DNA of 64,000 nt from Pseudomonas sp. UBA4617 (lineage in GTDB: Bacteria > Pseudomonadota > Gammaproteobacteria > Pseudomonadales > Pseudomonadaceae). The notes beneath the pieces are model-generated. The model worked only from the letters and a program-made list of their open reading frames with translations, was not told where the DNA came from and searched no databases. Both the position numbers and the translations under genes were made by a program. Positions 26,173-35,059 of the stretch are shown here, piece by piece; position 1 is the stretch's first letter, and every line of letters begins with the position of its first letter. The stretch covers positions 177,190 through 241,189 of the forward strand of contig NZ_DGIR01000039.1 in the NCBI RefSeq assembly GCF_002386445.1, given 5' to 3'.

Positions 26173-27268
26173 CCTGATGAGCCTGAGCCTCAATGCCCCT
26201 GCCGCCACCTTGCTGGTGGGCAGTTACACCGACGGTGCCAGCCAGGGCATCTACCGTTATCGCTTTGACAGCAAGGCCGGCCAGATCGACCCCACGCCGC
26301 TGCAAGTGGTGAAAAGCGTCAGCCCCTCGTGGCTGGTGCTTTCGGCCGACCAGCGCCAGCTGTTCGCGGTCAATGAAACCCCAGGCGGCCTGGTCAGCAG
26401 TTTCAGCGTCAGCGCCAAGGGCGAGATCAAGCCGCTCAACCAGGTGTCCAGCCAGGGTGACGAGCCGACCCATGCCAGCCTCAGCCGCGACCAGCGTTAC
26501 CTGTTCGTGGCCAACTATGCGGTCAAGCCCGACCCCGGCGGCAGCCTGGTGGTGATCCCGGTGGCCAGGGACGGCAAGCTCAAGCCGGTGGTGCAACATG
26601 CCCGGCACCAGGCCAGCGGCGTAAACCCCGAGCGCCAGGCCAGTGCCCACGTGCATTCGCTGGTGCTGTCACCCGACGGTCGGCACCTGTACGCCAGTGA
26701 CCTGGGCGCCGACAAGGTGTTCATCTACCGCTACGACGGCGCCAGCGCCGACCACCCGTTGACACCGGCGATCCCGGCGTCGGTGGACCTGCCACCGGGT
26801 AGCGGGCCGCGCCACCTGTTGTTCGACGCCAAGGGCCGGCATGCCTACCTGACCTTGGAGATGAGTGCCGAGGTGGTCATGTTCGAAGTGCAGGATGGCA
26901 ACCTGGTCGAACGCCAGCGCCTGCCCCTGGCCGAGCGTCAGGAGGCGGCGGCGAAAGCGGCCGGTGGCTTGCACTTGTCGGCGGACGGGCGCTTCCTGTA
27001 TGTGAGCAACCGTGGCACGAGCAACGAGATCGTCGCCTTCAGCGTGGGCAAGCAGGACGGCCAGCTGACGCTGCTGCAGCGCCGTTCGGTGGAGGGTGAT
27101 CACCCCCGGGAGTTCGCCCTCGACCCGAGTGACAACTTCCTGCTGGTGGCCAACCAGAAGAGCAACCAGATCGTGGTGATACGCCGCGACCCGCGCAGCG
27201 GCAAGCTGGGTGAAACAGTGCAGACGTTGAAGCAGGACGCTCCGTCAGACCTGAAATTCATCGAGTGA
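26138..27268 (+). CDS. Exported lactonase-type seven-bladed propeller protein (PgL/YbhE-like)
   Basis: 376 residues from the ATG at 26138; in-frame ATGs at 26126 and 26138 are both possible. The N-terminus is a signal peptide (IWTSLLAASLMSLSLNAPAA). The mature protein starts with LLVGSYTDGASQGIYRY and contains GDEPTHASLSRDQRYLFVANY and SGPRHLLFDAKGRHAYL, signatures of the YbhE-type 6-phosphogluconolactonase family. Because it is exported, phosphogluconolactone in the cytoplasm is an unlikely substrate; a periplasmic sugar lactone is more reasonable, which is inference. It overlaps the small acidic protein gene. Confidence 0.85.
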   Translation: MNRIWTSLLAASLMSLSLNAPAATLLVGSYTDGASQGIYRYRFDSKAGQIDPTPLQVVKSVSPSWLVLSADQRQLFAVNETPGGLVSSFSVSAKGEIKPLNQVSSQGDEPTHASLSRDQRYLFVANYAVKPDPGGSLVVIPVARDGKLKPVVQHARHQASGVNPERQASAHVHSLVLSPDGRHLYASDLGADKVFIYRYDGASADHPLTPAIPASVDLPPGSGPRHLLFDAKGRHAYLTLEMSAEVVMFEVQDGNLVERQRLPLAERQEAAAKAAGGLHLSADGRFLYVSNRGTSNEIVAFSVGKQDGQLTLLQRRSVEGDHPREFALDPSDNFLLVANQKSNQIVVIRRDPRSGKLGETVQTLKQDAPSDLKFIE

Positions 27269-27390
27269 TATCGATTGGCGTGATAACCGATACTGCCGCA
27301 ATGAATTTCTGCCAGCGACCGCGGCGGCGTAAGTTTGACCCAAGGCCCGGATGGGCCACCGTCAAACCACCGCCGTCGAGGTCAACCCAG

Positions 27391-27570
27391 ATGAACTTCA
27401 ATCTCTTCCCGGTCATTGCCGCATCCGCCATTTCCGCTTCGGTCGTCCTGCCGACGCATGCCCATGCCGACAGCAGCGGCAAGGCGTCCGCGACCCACAG
27501 CTACACCGAACAGTACCTGCGCCAGAGTGCCCACTTTCATGCAGCGTTGAGTGGTAAGCACCACCCGTGA
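27391..27570 (+). CDS. Small exported protein, unknown function
   Basis: 59 residues with a clear signal peptide (MNFNLFPVIAASAISASVVL, cleavage after AHA near 26), leaving about 33 mature residues rich in Ser, Ala and His (SYTEQYLRQSAHFHAALSGKHH). GAGG lies about nine bases before the ATG. A terminator follows directly. The length, signal and signals for expression support a real gene, but I recognise no family. Confidence 0.6.
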   Translation: MNFNLFPVIAASAISASVVLPTHAHADSSGKASATHSYTEQYLRQSAHFHAALSGKHHP

Positions 27571-27587
27571 GTCTGACTCGGTCCCGT

Positions 27588-27701
27588 GTGGGAGCGGCCT
27601 AGTGCCGCGATGGGGCGCGTAGCGGCCCCGGTTTTTTGCGTTACAGCCGAAATTGCCGGGGCCGCTCTGCGGCCCTATCGCGACACAAGGCCGCTCCTAC
27701 A
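27588..27701. repeat. Inverted pair of GAGCGGCC-type repeats
   Basis: TGTGGGAGCGGCCTAGTGCCGCGATGG (shown here by its role, 27588-27614) is mirrored by a copy at about 27675-27701 ending GGCCGCTCCTACA. The same motif appears at 22191-22220. It sits between two convergent transcription units. Confidence 0.75.
27612..27637 (+). terminator. Rho-independent terminator after the small exported protein
   Basis: GGGGCGC pairs with GCGGCCCC (one bulged base) across a short loop, followed by GG and six Ts (27632-27637). It lies within a REP-like repeat. Confidence 0.65.
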
Positions 27702-27716
27702 ACGGATCGTGTAAAC

Positions 27717-28316
27717 CTATTTGGCCATGACGGCCTTGAACAGGTCCGAAGCCAACCAGCCCTGCAGCCAGCTCCGCAGCCGCGGATAAGCCGCCTCGGC
27801 GAACCACTGCGGTTCGACCCCGGCAAACTGGCGCATCAGGGGCAGCAGCGCGGCATCGGCAATGCTCGGGTGGTTGGCCAGCAGGTAAGGCCGGCCGGCG
27901 AGCAAGCCTTCAAGCTCGGCCAGCCAGGTTTCGGCCTGTTGCCGGTACTGTGCACGGGAATACGCCGGGTAGCGCTCGGCGTACTTGTACAGGTTCACCT
28001 GCGCCTTGAACGTGCTGTCGTTGCGCGCAATCAGTGATTCAGCCTGCTGCGCCGCGCTAGCGTCGGCTTGCAGCCGCCAATCCTGCGGGTCGTTGCGGGC
28101 CAGCGCCCAGCGCATGATGTCCAGGCTTTCTTCCAGCACCTCGGCACCGGTATCCAGCACCGGCACCGTACCCTTGGGCGACAAGGCCAGCAGCTCTGCC
28201 GGCTTGTTCTTCATCGCCACCTCGCGGATCTCCACCTCGCAGCCGGCATAGCGCAGAGCCAGGCGCGCGCGCATGGCCCACGGGCAGCGGCGGAACGAGT
28301 AGAGGATCACCCGCAC
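27717..28316 (-). CDS. Glutathione S-transferase family protein
   Basis: 199 residues from a GTG at 28316. The N-terminal thioredoxin-like domain has CPWA at 11-14, so a cysteine-type active site, and KGTVPVLDTG followed by EESLDI, the glutathione-binding loop (VP and ES motifs). The C-terminal helical domain follows from about 85. The start overlaps the end of sbcC by 10 bases, so it is co-transcribed as the last gene of the sbcDC unit. Cys-type bacterial GSTs act in thiol transfer or detoxification; the substrate is unknown. Confidence 0.87.
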   Translation of the reverse strand: MRVILYSFRRCPWAMRARLALRYAGCEVEIREVAMKNKPAELLALSPKGTVPVLDTGAEVLEESLDIMRWALARNDPQDWRLQADASAAQQAESLIARNDSTFKAQVNLYKYAERYPAYSRAQYRQQAETWLAELEGLLAGRPYLLANHPSIADAALLPLMRQFAGVEPQWFAEAAYPRLRSWLQGWLASDLFKAVMAK

Positions 28317-31300
28317 ACCTGCACGTCACTCAGGCCGTTGCCCTGGCGGCGCACCTGGATCTGCACCGGAATGCGCTCGTGCATTTCCTGCACGTGGGAA
28401 ATCACCGCCACCTTGCGGCCCTGCGCCTGCAGGCCGTCGAGCGCATCCATGGCCAGTTGCAGCGATTCCGGGTCGAGGCTGCCGAAGCCCTCGTCGATGA
28501 ACAGCGATTCGATGCGCAGGGTACTGGAGGCCATCGAGGCCAGGCCCAGCGCCAGGGCCAGCGACACCAGGAAGGTTTCCCCGCCCGACAGCGAGTGCAC
28601 CGAACGCAGCTCGTCGCCCATCTCGGTGTCCAGCACCAGCAAACCAAGGGCACTGCCGCCGCGCTTGAGGCGGTAGCGACGGGCCAGCTGGCGCAGCTGG
28701 GCGTTGGCGTGGTGCAACAACAGATCGAGGTTGTAGCCCTGGGCGATCTTGCGGAACACGTCACCCGAAGCCGAGCCGATCAGCGCATTCAGGCGGGCCC
28801 AGCGCTGCCATTGCTGGTGGGCCAACTCGATTTCTGCTGCCAGTGCCTGGTGCGCCTGTTGGCGACGCTGGTCGTCGGCCTGCTGGGCACGTAGTTCGGC
28901 GCACTGCTGCTCCTGCCCGGCCAGGCGTTCACGCAATTCGGCCAGGGCCTGTTGCAGCGCTTCGGCCGAGGTATCAACGGCCATTTGCGCCGCGTGCTGC
29001 TGCAGGCGCTGCTCACGCTCCTGCAGCAGCACGCGGCCTTGTTCGATGGCTTTTTCGGCGCCTTGCAGGCGCTGGCGCAGTTCATTTACCTGGGCATCGT
29101 CGATGCCCAGCAGACGATCCAGGCCGGCATCATCCAGGTCCGGGTGTGCGCTGCGCCACTGCGCGATCTGCGCCTGCAACTGCTGGCGCTCAGCATCCAG
29201 TGCCTGCTGCTGGCGGATGTTGGCATTGAGTTCGCTGGCCAGCTGCACGTCCTGGTTGCGCAGCACCTGCAGGCGCTGGACGGTATCCGCCTCAAGGGCA
29301 CGGGCCTGTTCCAGCGTGGCGTCCATGTGCTGTTGCCAGGCTTCGGCGCTGGCGTGTTCGCCCAGCAGCTCGTCGAGCGAGCTGTGGGCGCGCTGGCGTT
29401 GTGCCTCGATGGCGGCAAGCTGTTGCTGCAACTGCTGCTGGGTTTGCACGCGCGTCTGTTGTTGGTCGCGCAGCTTGTCCAGCTGGGCCTGGCGGGCTTG
29501 CTGTTCCTGCTGTTCGTCCTTGCGTTGCTCAAGTAGCTGCAAACGCTGGGCGATCTGTTGGTCCAAGGTGAGGAAGGCATTGGCCGGGTCGTCGCTGAGG
29601 GCCTTGAGCACCTCGTCGGGCAACACGCTGGCCAGGTCATTCAGGCTCTGCTGCAACTGCTGCTCGTCGCTGGCCAGGGCCTGGTGCTGGTGTTCGAGGT
29701 GGCGCTGGGCTTGCTGTTGCGCTTCGTGGGCGGCCTGCAGTTGCTGGCTGAGGCGGGCGGCATCCTTCTGCAAGGCGAGCAGGGCGCTCTGGCGCTGCTC
29801 GTCGTTGCCGATTTCCTGCTCCAGGCGCCGCAACTGAGCGTCCAGCCAGGCGCTGCGAGCCTTGTCGTCCTGCGGAGCCAGGGCCGGCCAGAGGCTGTGC
29901 GCCTGCACCTGGGCCACCTGGGCTTGCAACTGCTCGGTCAGTTGCTGCTGTTGCTGCTGGTAGTCCTTGAGCTGGGCATTGACCACGCCCAGCTGGGTGC
30001 GCAGTTCCACCAGCTTGCTGTTGAAGCTTTCGACCTGTTGTTGTGCCGCGTCCTCTTCGGCCTGGTCGTGCCGGCCCAGGCTCTGCAGCAAGGCCTCGGG
30101 TTGGTGGAACGGATGCTCGACGCTGCCGCACACCGGGCAAGGCTCGCCATCGTGCAGTTGCTCGCGCAGCGCTTCGACGCTGGTATTGCGGGCCAGGCGC
30201 TGGCGTTCCAGCAACTGCCGGGTGAGGTTGAGGGCCTGCTCGGCGGCTTGCAGCTCGGCCTTGGCGGCGGTGCCTTCGGTAATCAGCTGCTGGCGTTGCT
30301 GCATGGTCTGCTGTTGCCGCTCGCGCACAATCGCCAGCTGCTCGCGCAGTTCCAGTTCGCGACCGTGCAGGCGCGACAGCGCTTCCACCGCACGCTGCTG
30401 CTTGCGGTTGTCCTGCAGCATGCCACCGAGCAGGTCGATCTGCTCGGCCAACGCGTGTGGCTCGGCCTTGGCTTCGCGGAACAGCAGGTCGAAGGCATCG
30501 CGCTCGGCCTGCAGCTGCGCATTGGCCTGGCTGGCCTGGGCCTGCAGGCCGGGCAGTTCCTCGCGGCCCTTGGCCAGGCGGCCACCGGTCAGCATTACCT
30601 GCTTCAATTGCGGCAGGTAGGCGTGCCAGGCATCGGCCAGGCCCGCCAGGTGCTGGCTGTCGGCAAGGGCCGTGTCGATCTGCGTCAGTTGTTGCAGGCT
30701 GCGCTGCTGGTGCTCCTCCAGCTGCTGTACCTGCTGCTGGCCTTCGGCGACCTGCTGGTCGGCCTGCTGGCTGGTGCTGCGCTGTGTCGCCAGCTCCTGA
30801 TCCAGGCGGGCCAGGTTGTCCTGGGCGGCGAACGCCTGGCGCAGGCGTGGAGCGTTTTCGCCGTGTTGTGTCTGGCTGTCGGCCAGCGCCTGGCGTGCCA
30901 CTTGCAGAGCCTGTTCGAGGTCGCCGGTACGGCCCTGCAGCTCAGCTTGTCGGCGCTGTTGCTCGGCAATTTTTTCGGCCAGCGGTGCCAGTTGCTCAGC
31001 CAGCATCTGCTGGCGATGGAACTGATGCCGCTGCGGCGCCAGGCGCTCCAGGCGCACGAGGTCCAGACGCTGCTCGGCCAGCAGCTGCCAGCCCTGTTCG
31101 GCGGCCTGCAAGGCGCTGCTGGCTTCGGCGTGCTGGGCCTGCAACTGGCGTTGTTCATTCAGCCAGTTGCGCTGCTGTTCCAGCTGGCGCTCGGCGGCCT
31201 GGTCGGCCTTGAACTGCTGCAGTGCCCGCTCCAGGCGCTGGTCGAGTTCGGCGCGGGCTTCGGTGGCCATCGGCAGCAGGTGGCTGGCACGCTCCTTCAG

Positions 31301-31951
31301 GGCGTTGTGGGCTTCGCCGGCCTCGCGCGCCTTGCTGAAGGCACGCTGGCCCAGGCGGGTATAAATGGCGGTGTTGGTGAGCTTTTCCAGCAGCTCGCTG
31401 CGCTCTTTGTCGTCGGCCTTGAGGAAGGCGCCAAACTCGCTCTGGGCCAGCATCACGGCGCGGGTGAACTGCTCGAAGTTCAGGCCCAGGCGGGCTTCGA
31501 TCAGTTGCTTGTATTCGTTCTTGCCGCTGGCCAACAGCTGTTCGCTGTCCAGGTCGTAGAAGCTCTGGCGGCTGAGCTGCAGCTTGCCGTTGGCCTTGTC
31601 GCGGGCGCGGTTGGCTTCCCAGCGGGCGCGGTAGCGGCGGCCATCGATGCCGACGAAGTCGACTTCGGCAAAACCGCTACCGGTACCCCGGCGCAGCAGG
31701 TTGCGCGGGTCGGAGGTGGGGATGTCACCGTCGGCGTCCGGCACCTTGGCCTCGCGGCCGATGTCGTTCAGCCGCGGTACGCTGCCGAACAGGGCCAGGC
31801 ACAGGGCGTCGAGCAGGGTACTCTTGCCGGCGCCGGTGGGGCCGGTGATGGCGAACAGGCCGGCGCTGGCCAGTGGCTCGGCGGTGAAGTCGATGTCGAT
31901 CGGGCCGGCCAGCGATGCCAGGTTCTTCAGGCGGATGGCGAGAATCTTCAT
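28307..31951 (-). CDS. sbcC: Exonuclease subunit SbcC (Rad50-like ATPase)
   Basis: 1214 residues. With SbcD it opens hairpins and protein-blocked double-strand ends. Walker A GPTGAGKST is at 37-45. Two long Gln- and Ala-rich coiled-coil arms surround the zinc hook CPVC at 605-608. The ABC signature LSGGE is at 1121-1125, with Walker B SLFIDEGFGSLD after it. Length and order match the family. The start overlaps the sbcD stop by four bases. The coiled-coil composition leaves long open frames on the other strand, which are not coding. Confidence 0.97.
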   Translation of the reverse strand: MKILAIRLKNLASLAGPIDIDFTAEPLASAGLFAITGPTGAGKSTLLDALCLALFGSVPRLNDIGREAKVPDADGDIPTSDPRNLLRRGTGSGFAEVDFVGIDGRRYRARWEANRARDKANGKLQLSRQSFYDLDSEQLLASGKNEYKQLIEARLGLNFEQFTRAVMLAQSEFGAFLKADDKERSELLEKLTNTAIYTRLGQRAFSKAREAGEAHNALKERASHLLPMATEARAELDQRLERALQQFKADQAAERQLEQQRNWLNEQRQLQAQHAEASSALQAAEQGWQLLAEQRLDLVRLERLAPQRHQFHRQQMLAEQLAPLAEKIAEQQRRQAELQGRTGDLEQALQVARQALADSQTQHGENAPRLRQAFAAQDNLARLDQELATQRSTSQQADQQVAEGQQQVQQLEEHQQRSLQQLTQIDTALADSQHLAGLADAWHAYLPQLKQVMLTGGRLAKGREELPGLQAQASQANAQLQAERDAFDLLFREAKAEPHALAEQIDLLGGMLQDNRKQQRAVEALSRLHGRELELREQLAIVRERQQQTMQQRQQLITEGTAAKAELQAAEQALNLTRQLLERQRLARNTSVEALREQLHDGEPCPVCGSVEHPFHQPEALLQSLGRHDQAEEDAAQQQVESFNSKLVELRTQLGVVNAQLKDYQQQQQQLTEQLQAQVAQVQAHSLWPALAPQDDKARSAWLDAQLRRLEQEIGNDEQRQSALLALQKDAARLSQQLQAAHEAQQQAQRHLEHQHQALASDEQQLQQSLNDLASVLPDEVLKALSDDPANAFLTLDQQIAQRLQLLEQRKDEQQEQQARQAQLDKLRDQQQTRVQTQQQLQQQLAAIEAQRQRAHSSLDELLGEHASAEAWQQHMDATLEQARALEADTVQRLQVLRNQDVQLASELNANIRQQQALDAERQQLQAQIAQWRSAHPDLDDAGLDRLLGIDDAQVNELRQRLQGAEKAIEQGRVLLQEREQRLQQHAAQMAVDTSAEALQQALAELRERLAGQEQQCAELRAQQADDQRRQQAHQALAAEIELAHQQWQRWARLNALIGSASGDVFRKIAQGYNLDLLLHHANAQLRQLARRYRLKRGGSALGLLVLDTEMGDELRSVHSLSGGETFLVSLALALGLASMASSTLRIESLFIDEGFGSLDPESLQLAMDALDGLQAQGRKVAVISHVQEMHERIPVQIQVRRQGNGLSDVQVCG

Positions 31952-33186
31952 GGCTGTTCCTCTTCCTGCTGCACGTCCTGCAACAGCAGGGCAAAGTCAG
32001 CCAGCGCCTGCTCGTCGACAGGGTTGCCGTAAGCCTGCTCCCAGGCGCGGCTGAACAGGTCCTGCGGGGTCATCCGGGCCAGTTCGACAAAGGCCAGGTC
32101 ATCGTCTTCGGCGTTGTTGCGGCCGGCGTATTCGGCACTGATGCGCACCAGGCGCACGGCCTTGCCGTGCAGGGCGCCTTCGATCTGCTGACGCAGGTCG
32201 GGTTGCGGCTCGTCGAGGATCACCCGCACTTCCAGCCAGGGCTGGCGGTTGGGGTCTTCGAGCAGGTCGATCACCGGCAGTTCGCCGAGCTGCGCCAGCA
32301 GTTCGCCCAGTGGTGCCGGGCCAACCCGTTGCAGGGCCACCGCGCGCGGTACCGGGCGTGGCTCGACGCTGACCAGGCCGCTGCCATCCAGCTCCACTTC
32401 CAGTACCTGGTGCGGGTAGTTGATTTCGGCGAACGACAGCGGGATCGGCGAGCCGCTGTAGCGAATGCGTTCTTCGCGGTTGACCTTCTGCGGCTTGTGC
32501 AGGTGGCCCAGGGCGACGTAGCTGATGGCCTTGTCGAACAGCCTGGCCGGCAGCGCCTCGGCGTTGCCGATGATCAGGCTGCGTTCGGAGTCCTCCGACA
32601 CCGCGCCACCGGCCATGTGCGCGTGGCTGATGGCGATCAGCGCCTGGTCTTTCCTGCGCTTCTTCTGCGCAGCGGCGATCAGTTGCTGGTGTACCTGGGT
32701 GATGCCTTGCAGGTAATCGTCGCCCAGTTGCGGGCCGGTCACCTCGGCCGGGCGCAGGAAGGGCAGGGCCAGGCACCAGGCGGCGACCTTGCCGCGCCCA
32801 TTGGTCAGCGGGATCAGCAGGCGTTCGGCGTCCAGCTGGCCGTCGTCCAGCCAGTGCACCCGGCCCAGGGCATGGGTACGCAGGCGGCGCATGAGTGCAG
32901 CGGGCAGCTCGATGCGCGAGCCGGAGTCGTGGTTGCCGGCGATCATCACGATGTCGAGCTTGGGCAACTGCTCGTGGGCCTGGACGATGAAATCGTAGAG
33001 GCGCTCCTGGGCCTTGACCGGCGGGTTGACCGTGTCGAAGATATCCCCGGCGATCAGCAGCGCATCCGGCTGACGCAGGCGCAGCTGGCCGAGCAGCCAT
33101 TCGAGGAAGCAGGCGTGTTCGAAATCGCGTTCCTGGCCGTGAAGGCTTTGGCCCAGGTGCCAGTCGGAGGTGTGAAACAGACGCAT
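31948..33186 (-). CDS. sbcD: Exonuclease subunit SbcD (Mre11-like nuclease)
   Basis: 412 residues from the ATG at 33186. The five phosphoesterase motifs are present: DWHLG (8-12), GDIFD (47-51), GNHDS (84-88), SHAHM and LGHLHKPQ. They hold the two manganese ions used for 3'-5' exonuclease and endonuclease cleavage. The ATG begins the conserved MRLFHTSDWHLG; an in-frame extension to 33525 is not supported. It is the first gene of the sbcD-sbcC-GST unit, and the 238-base spacer to batD holds its promoter. Confidence 0.97.
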   Translation of the reverse strand: MRLFHTSDWHLGQSLHGQERDFEHACFLEWLLGQLRLRQPDALLIAGDIFDTVNPPVKAQERLYDFIVQAHEQLPKLDIVMIAGNHDSGSRIELPAALMRRLRTHALGRVHWLDDGQLDAERLLIPLTNGRGKVAAWCLALPFLRPAEVTGPQLGDDYLQGITQVHQQLIAAAQKKRRKDQALIAISHAHMAGGAVSEDSERSLIIGNAEALPARLFDKAISYVALGHLHKPQKVNREERIRYSGSPIPLSFAEINYPHQVLEVELDGSGLVSVEPRPVPRAVALQRVGPAPLGELLAQLGELPVIDLLEDPNRQPWLEVRVILDEPQPDLRQQIEGALHGKAVRLVRISAEYAGRNNAEDDDLAFVELARMTPQDLFSRAWEQAYGNPVDEQALADFALLLQDVQQEEEQP

Positions 33187-33424
33187 GGATGACCTGTTGG
33201 TGTCGAGTCGAGCAAGCAGGGGCTTGGCTTGGGTGATGGGCGTTGCGCAAGGACGGTATGGTACCCCAAGCGTGTGGGCAACGGTGCTCGGCTGGAGATC
33301 TTCAGTGTGGGTGAGACCGAGCGCCGCGCGGGCGGCGCTCGATCTCGCAGGCGCTGAACCTGTGTGGACGAACCCCTGGCAACCATGCGATCCCGTTTGC
33401 GGCGTGAACGGCTGCAGGCAGCAA

Positions 33425-35059
33425 TTACTTGGGATAGAGCGGCGGCAAGCTGCCGTTCTCGCCAGCCGGCAGCAACACCTGCTCAGCCGGCGGAATGGTA
33501 CCGATCGCTCGCCACAAATCCTCACCCTGCCAATACTGCCCGCTCTCGCTGTACAACGCCCCGTTCAACCCGTCCAGCGCATCCGACAGCGGCACGAAGC
33601 GCGCCGCCATCTCGGCCAGGGTTTCCGGCTGCTGCCGGGCCCAGGCGTCCAGTGCCTGGCGGGTGGCCTGCGGGTCGTTGGCCTGGCAGGCGCGCTTGAG
33701 GTCATCCAGCAGGGTACGCGGACTCGGCCCGCTCTGTGCGGAGCGCAGCACGGCCGGTTGCGAACGGGCGCGCCACCACAGGGCGAAGCCCAGCACGCTG
33801 GTCAGGGCAAACAGCAGGGTGGCCAGCTGCCACGGCCATAGCAGGCTGCTGGCGCTGCTGCCGTCACCCACCGGGGTGTCGGCGCTCAATGCCGGGTTGT
33901 CCTGCACGTTCAGCGTACGCGCCGGCAGGCTGCTGTGCTCCAGGTGGTCTTCGCGGGTGTTCCACCAGGCCACCTCCAGCACCGGCAATGCCAGCGCGCC
34001 ACTGTGGGTCGGCACCAGCGCTTCGCGCTCTTCGCGGTTGGCGGTCATGCCACGCTCGCCGATCTCGTTGCGCAGCAGCGGCTGGTCGGGATAGCGGCGC
34101 AGTCCGGTGATTTCGGTGGCTGGCAGCGGCGGCAACTGGGTGCTGGACAAGCCGTCGGCTCGCAAGGTGATGTTGCGGGTCAGCGAGTCGCCAATCTGTA
34201 CCTGCTGGCTGCCGGGGTCGGGGTTCCAGTGCTCTTCCAGGCTCAGGCTGCGGGCCGGTAGCCACGCCACGCCAGCCGGCCAGGCCGGCGGAATCGGCCG
34301 CACGGCCAGGCGCAGCGGCAGCGAGCTGACCTGCACCTGGCGGCCGGTACGGGCCGTGCCGTTGGCGGCTGCGGTGTCGTCCGGGCTGGCGGCAGCGGTG
34401 GCGGTGAATGTCAGCGACGGAATGTCGAGGGTGCCGCTTTGCTGGGCATAGATGGCATAGCGGGTTTCGATCACGCCATGGCGAACGCCATTGATTTCCT
34501 TTTCATAGGTGCGGGATTCACCCAGCGGTTCGACCTTGGCATTTTCCAGTTGCAGCGGGCTCAGGCTGCTGTCGTCATACAGCGCCACCGAGTGGTAGAT
34601 ACGCAGGGTCAGCACGGCCTGGGCCTGGACATAAACGTCGCTGCTGTCGAGGCTTGCTTCGATGAATACCTGAGAAGCGCTGTCCTGGCGGCTGGCGTCG
34701 GCTTGCAGGACTTGCAGGTCGATCGCCTGGCTGTGCGACTGGCCCAGTTGCAGTTCGGGAATACGCAGGCTGCCACTGCGCCTTGGCAGCAAGGTGATGA
34801 TCCAGCGGGTGCTGGCGCGGGTTTCGCCATCGAGGCTGTGCAGGCTGTTCAGCTGGCGCGTGCCGCGCACTTCGAAGTCGTTTTCCAGCGCGCGCAGGTC
34901 GGGCTTGCCGAATTCGGTGACGTCCTGGCTTTCCAGGGTCAGCTCCAGGCTTTCGCCAGCCTCCAGCCTGGTACGGTCAACGCTGGCGCGCAGCAGCGGT
35001 TCGGCCTGGGCCAGTACGGCCCACAGCAGGCAGAGTAGAAAGACGCCGAAGCGACTCAT
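33425..35059 (-). CDS. batD: BatD-like membrane protein (aerotolerance operon)
   Basis: 544 residues. A signal peptide (GVFLLCLLWAVLAQAEP) is followed by beta-rich domains with the BatD pattern (VDRTRLEAGESLELTLES, and later ARPQ-type repeats) and a membrane helix near 410-430 (LLWPWQLATLLFALTSVLGFALW), leaving a short cytoplasmic tail. In other bacteria BatD acts with BatA-BatB-BatC and MoxR as a membrane-associated complex linked to stress tolerance. It is the last gene of the operon, overlapping the BatB/C gene by four bases. Confidence 0.85.
   Translation of the reverse strand: MSRFGVFLLCLLWAVLAQAEPLLRASVDRTRLEAGESLELTLESQDVTEFGKPDLRALENDFEVRGTRQLNSLHSLDGETRASTRWIITLLPRRSGSLRIPELQLGQSHSQAIDLQVLQADASRQDSASQVFIEASLDSSDVYVQAQAVLTLRIYHSVALYDDSSLSPLQLENAKVEPLGESRTYEKEINGVRHGVIETRYAIYAQQSGTLDIPSLTFTATAAASPDDTAAANGTARTGRQVQVSSLPLRLAVRPIPPAWPAGVAWLPARSLSLEEHWNPDPGSQQVQIGDSLTRNITLRADGLSSTQLPPLPATEITGLRRYPDQPLLRNEIGERGMTANREEREALVPTHSGALALPVLEVAWWNTREDHLEHSSLPARTLNVQDNPALSADTPVGDGSSASSLLWPWQLATLLFALTSVLGFALWWRARSQPAVLRSAQSGPSPRTLLDDLKRACQANDPQATRQALDAWARQQPETLAEMAARFVPLSDALDGLNGALYSESGQYWQGEDLWRAIGTIPPAEQVLLPAGENGSLPPLYPK

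Noticed and set aside
29558..32032. An 824-residue plus-strand frame across sbcC
   Set aside because: It arises from the Gln/Leu/Ala-rich coiled-coil coding of SbcC and is not a protein I can support.
33187..33525. Upstream extension of sbcD
   Set aside because: The conserved MRLFHTSDWHLG start at 33186 is the usual N-terminus of SbcD.
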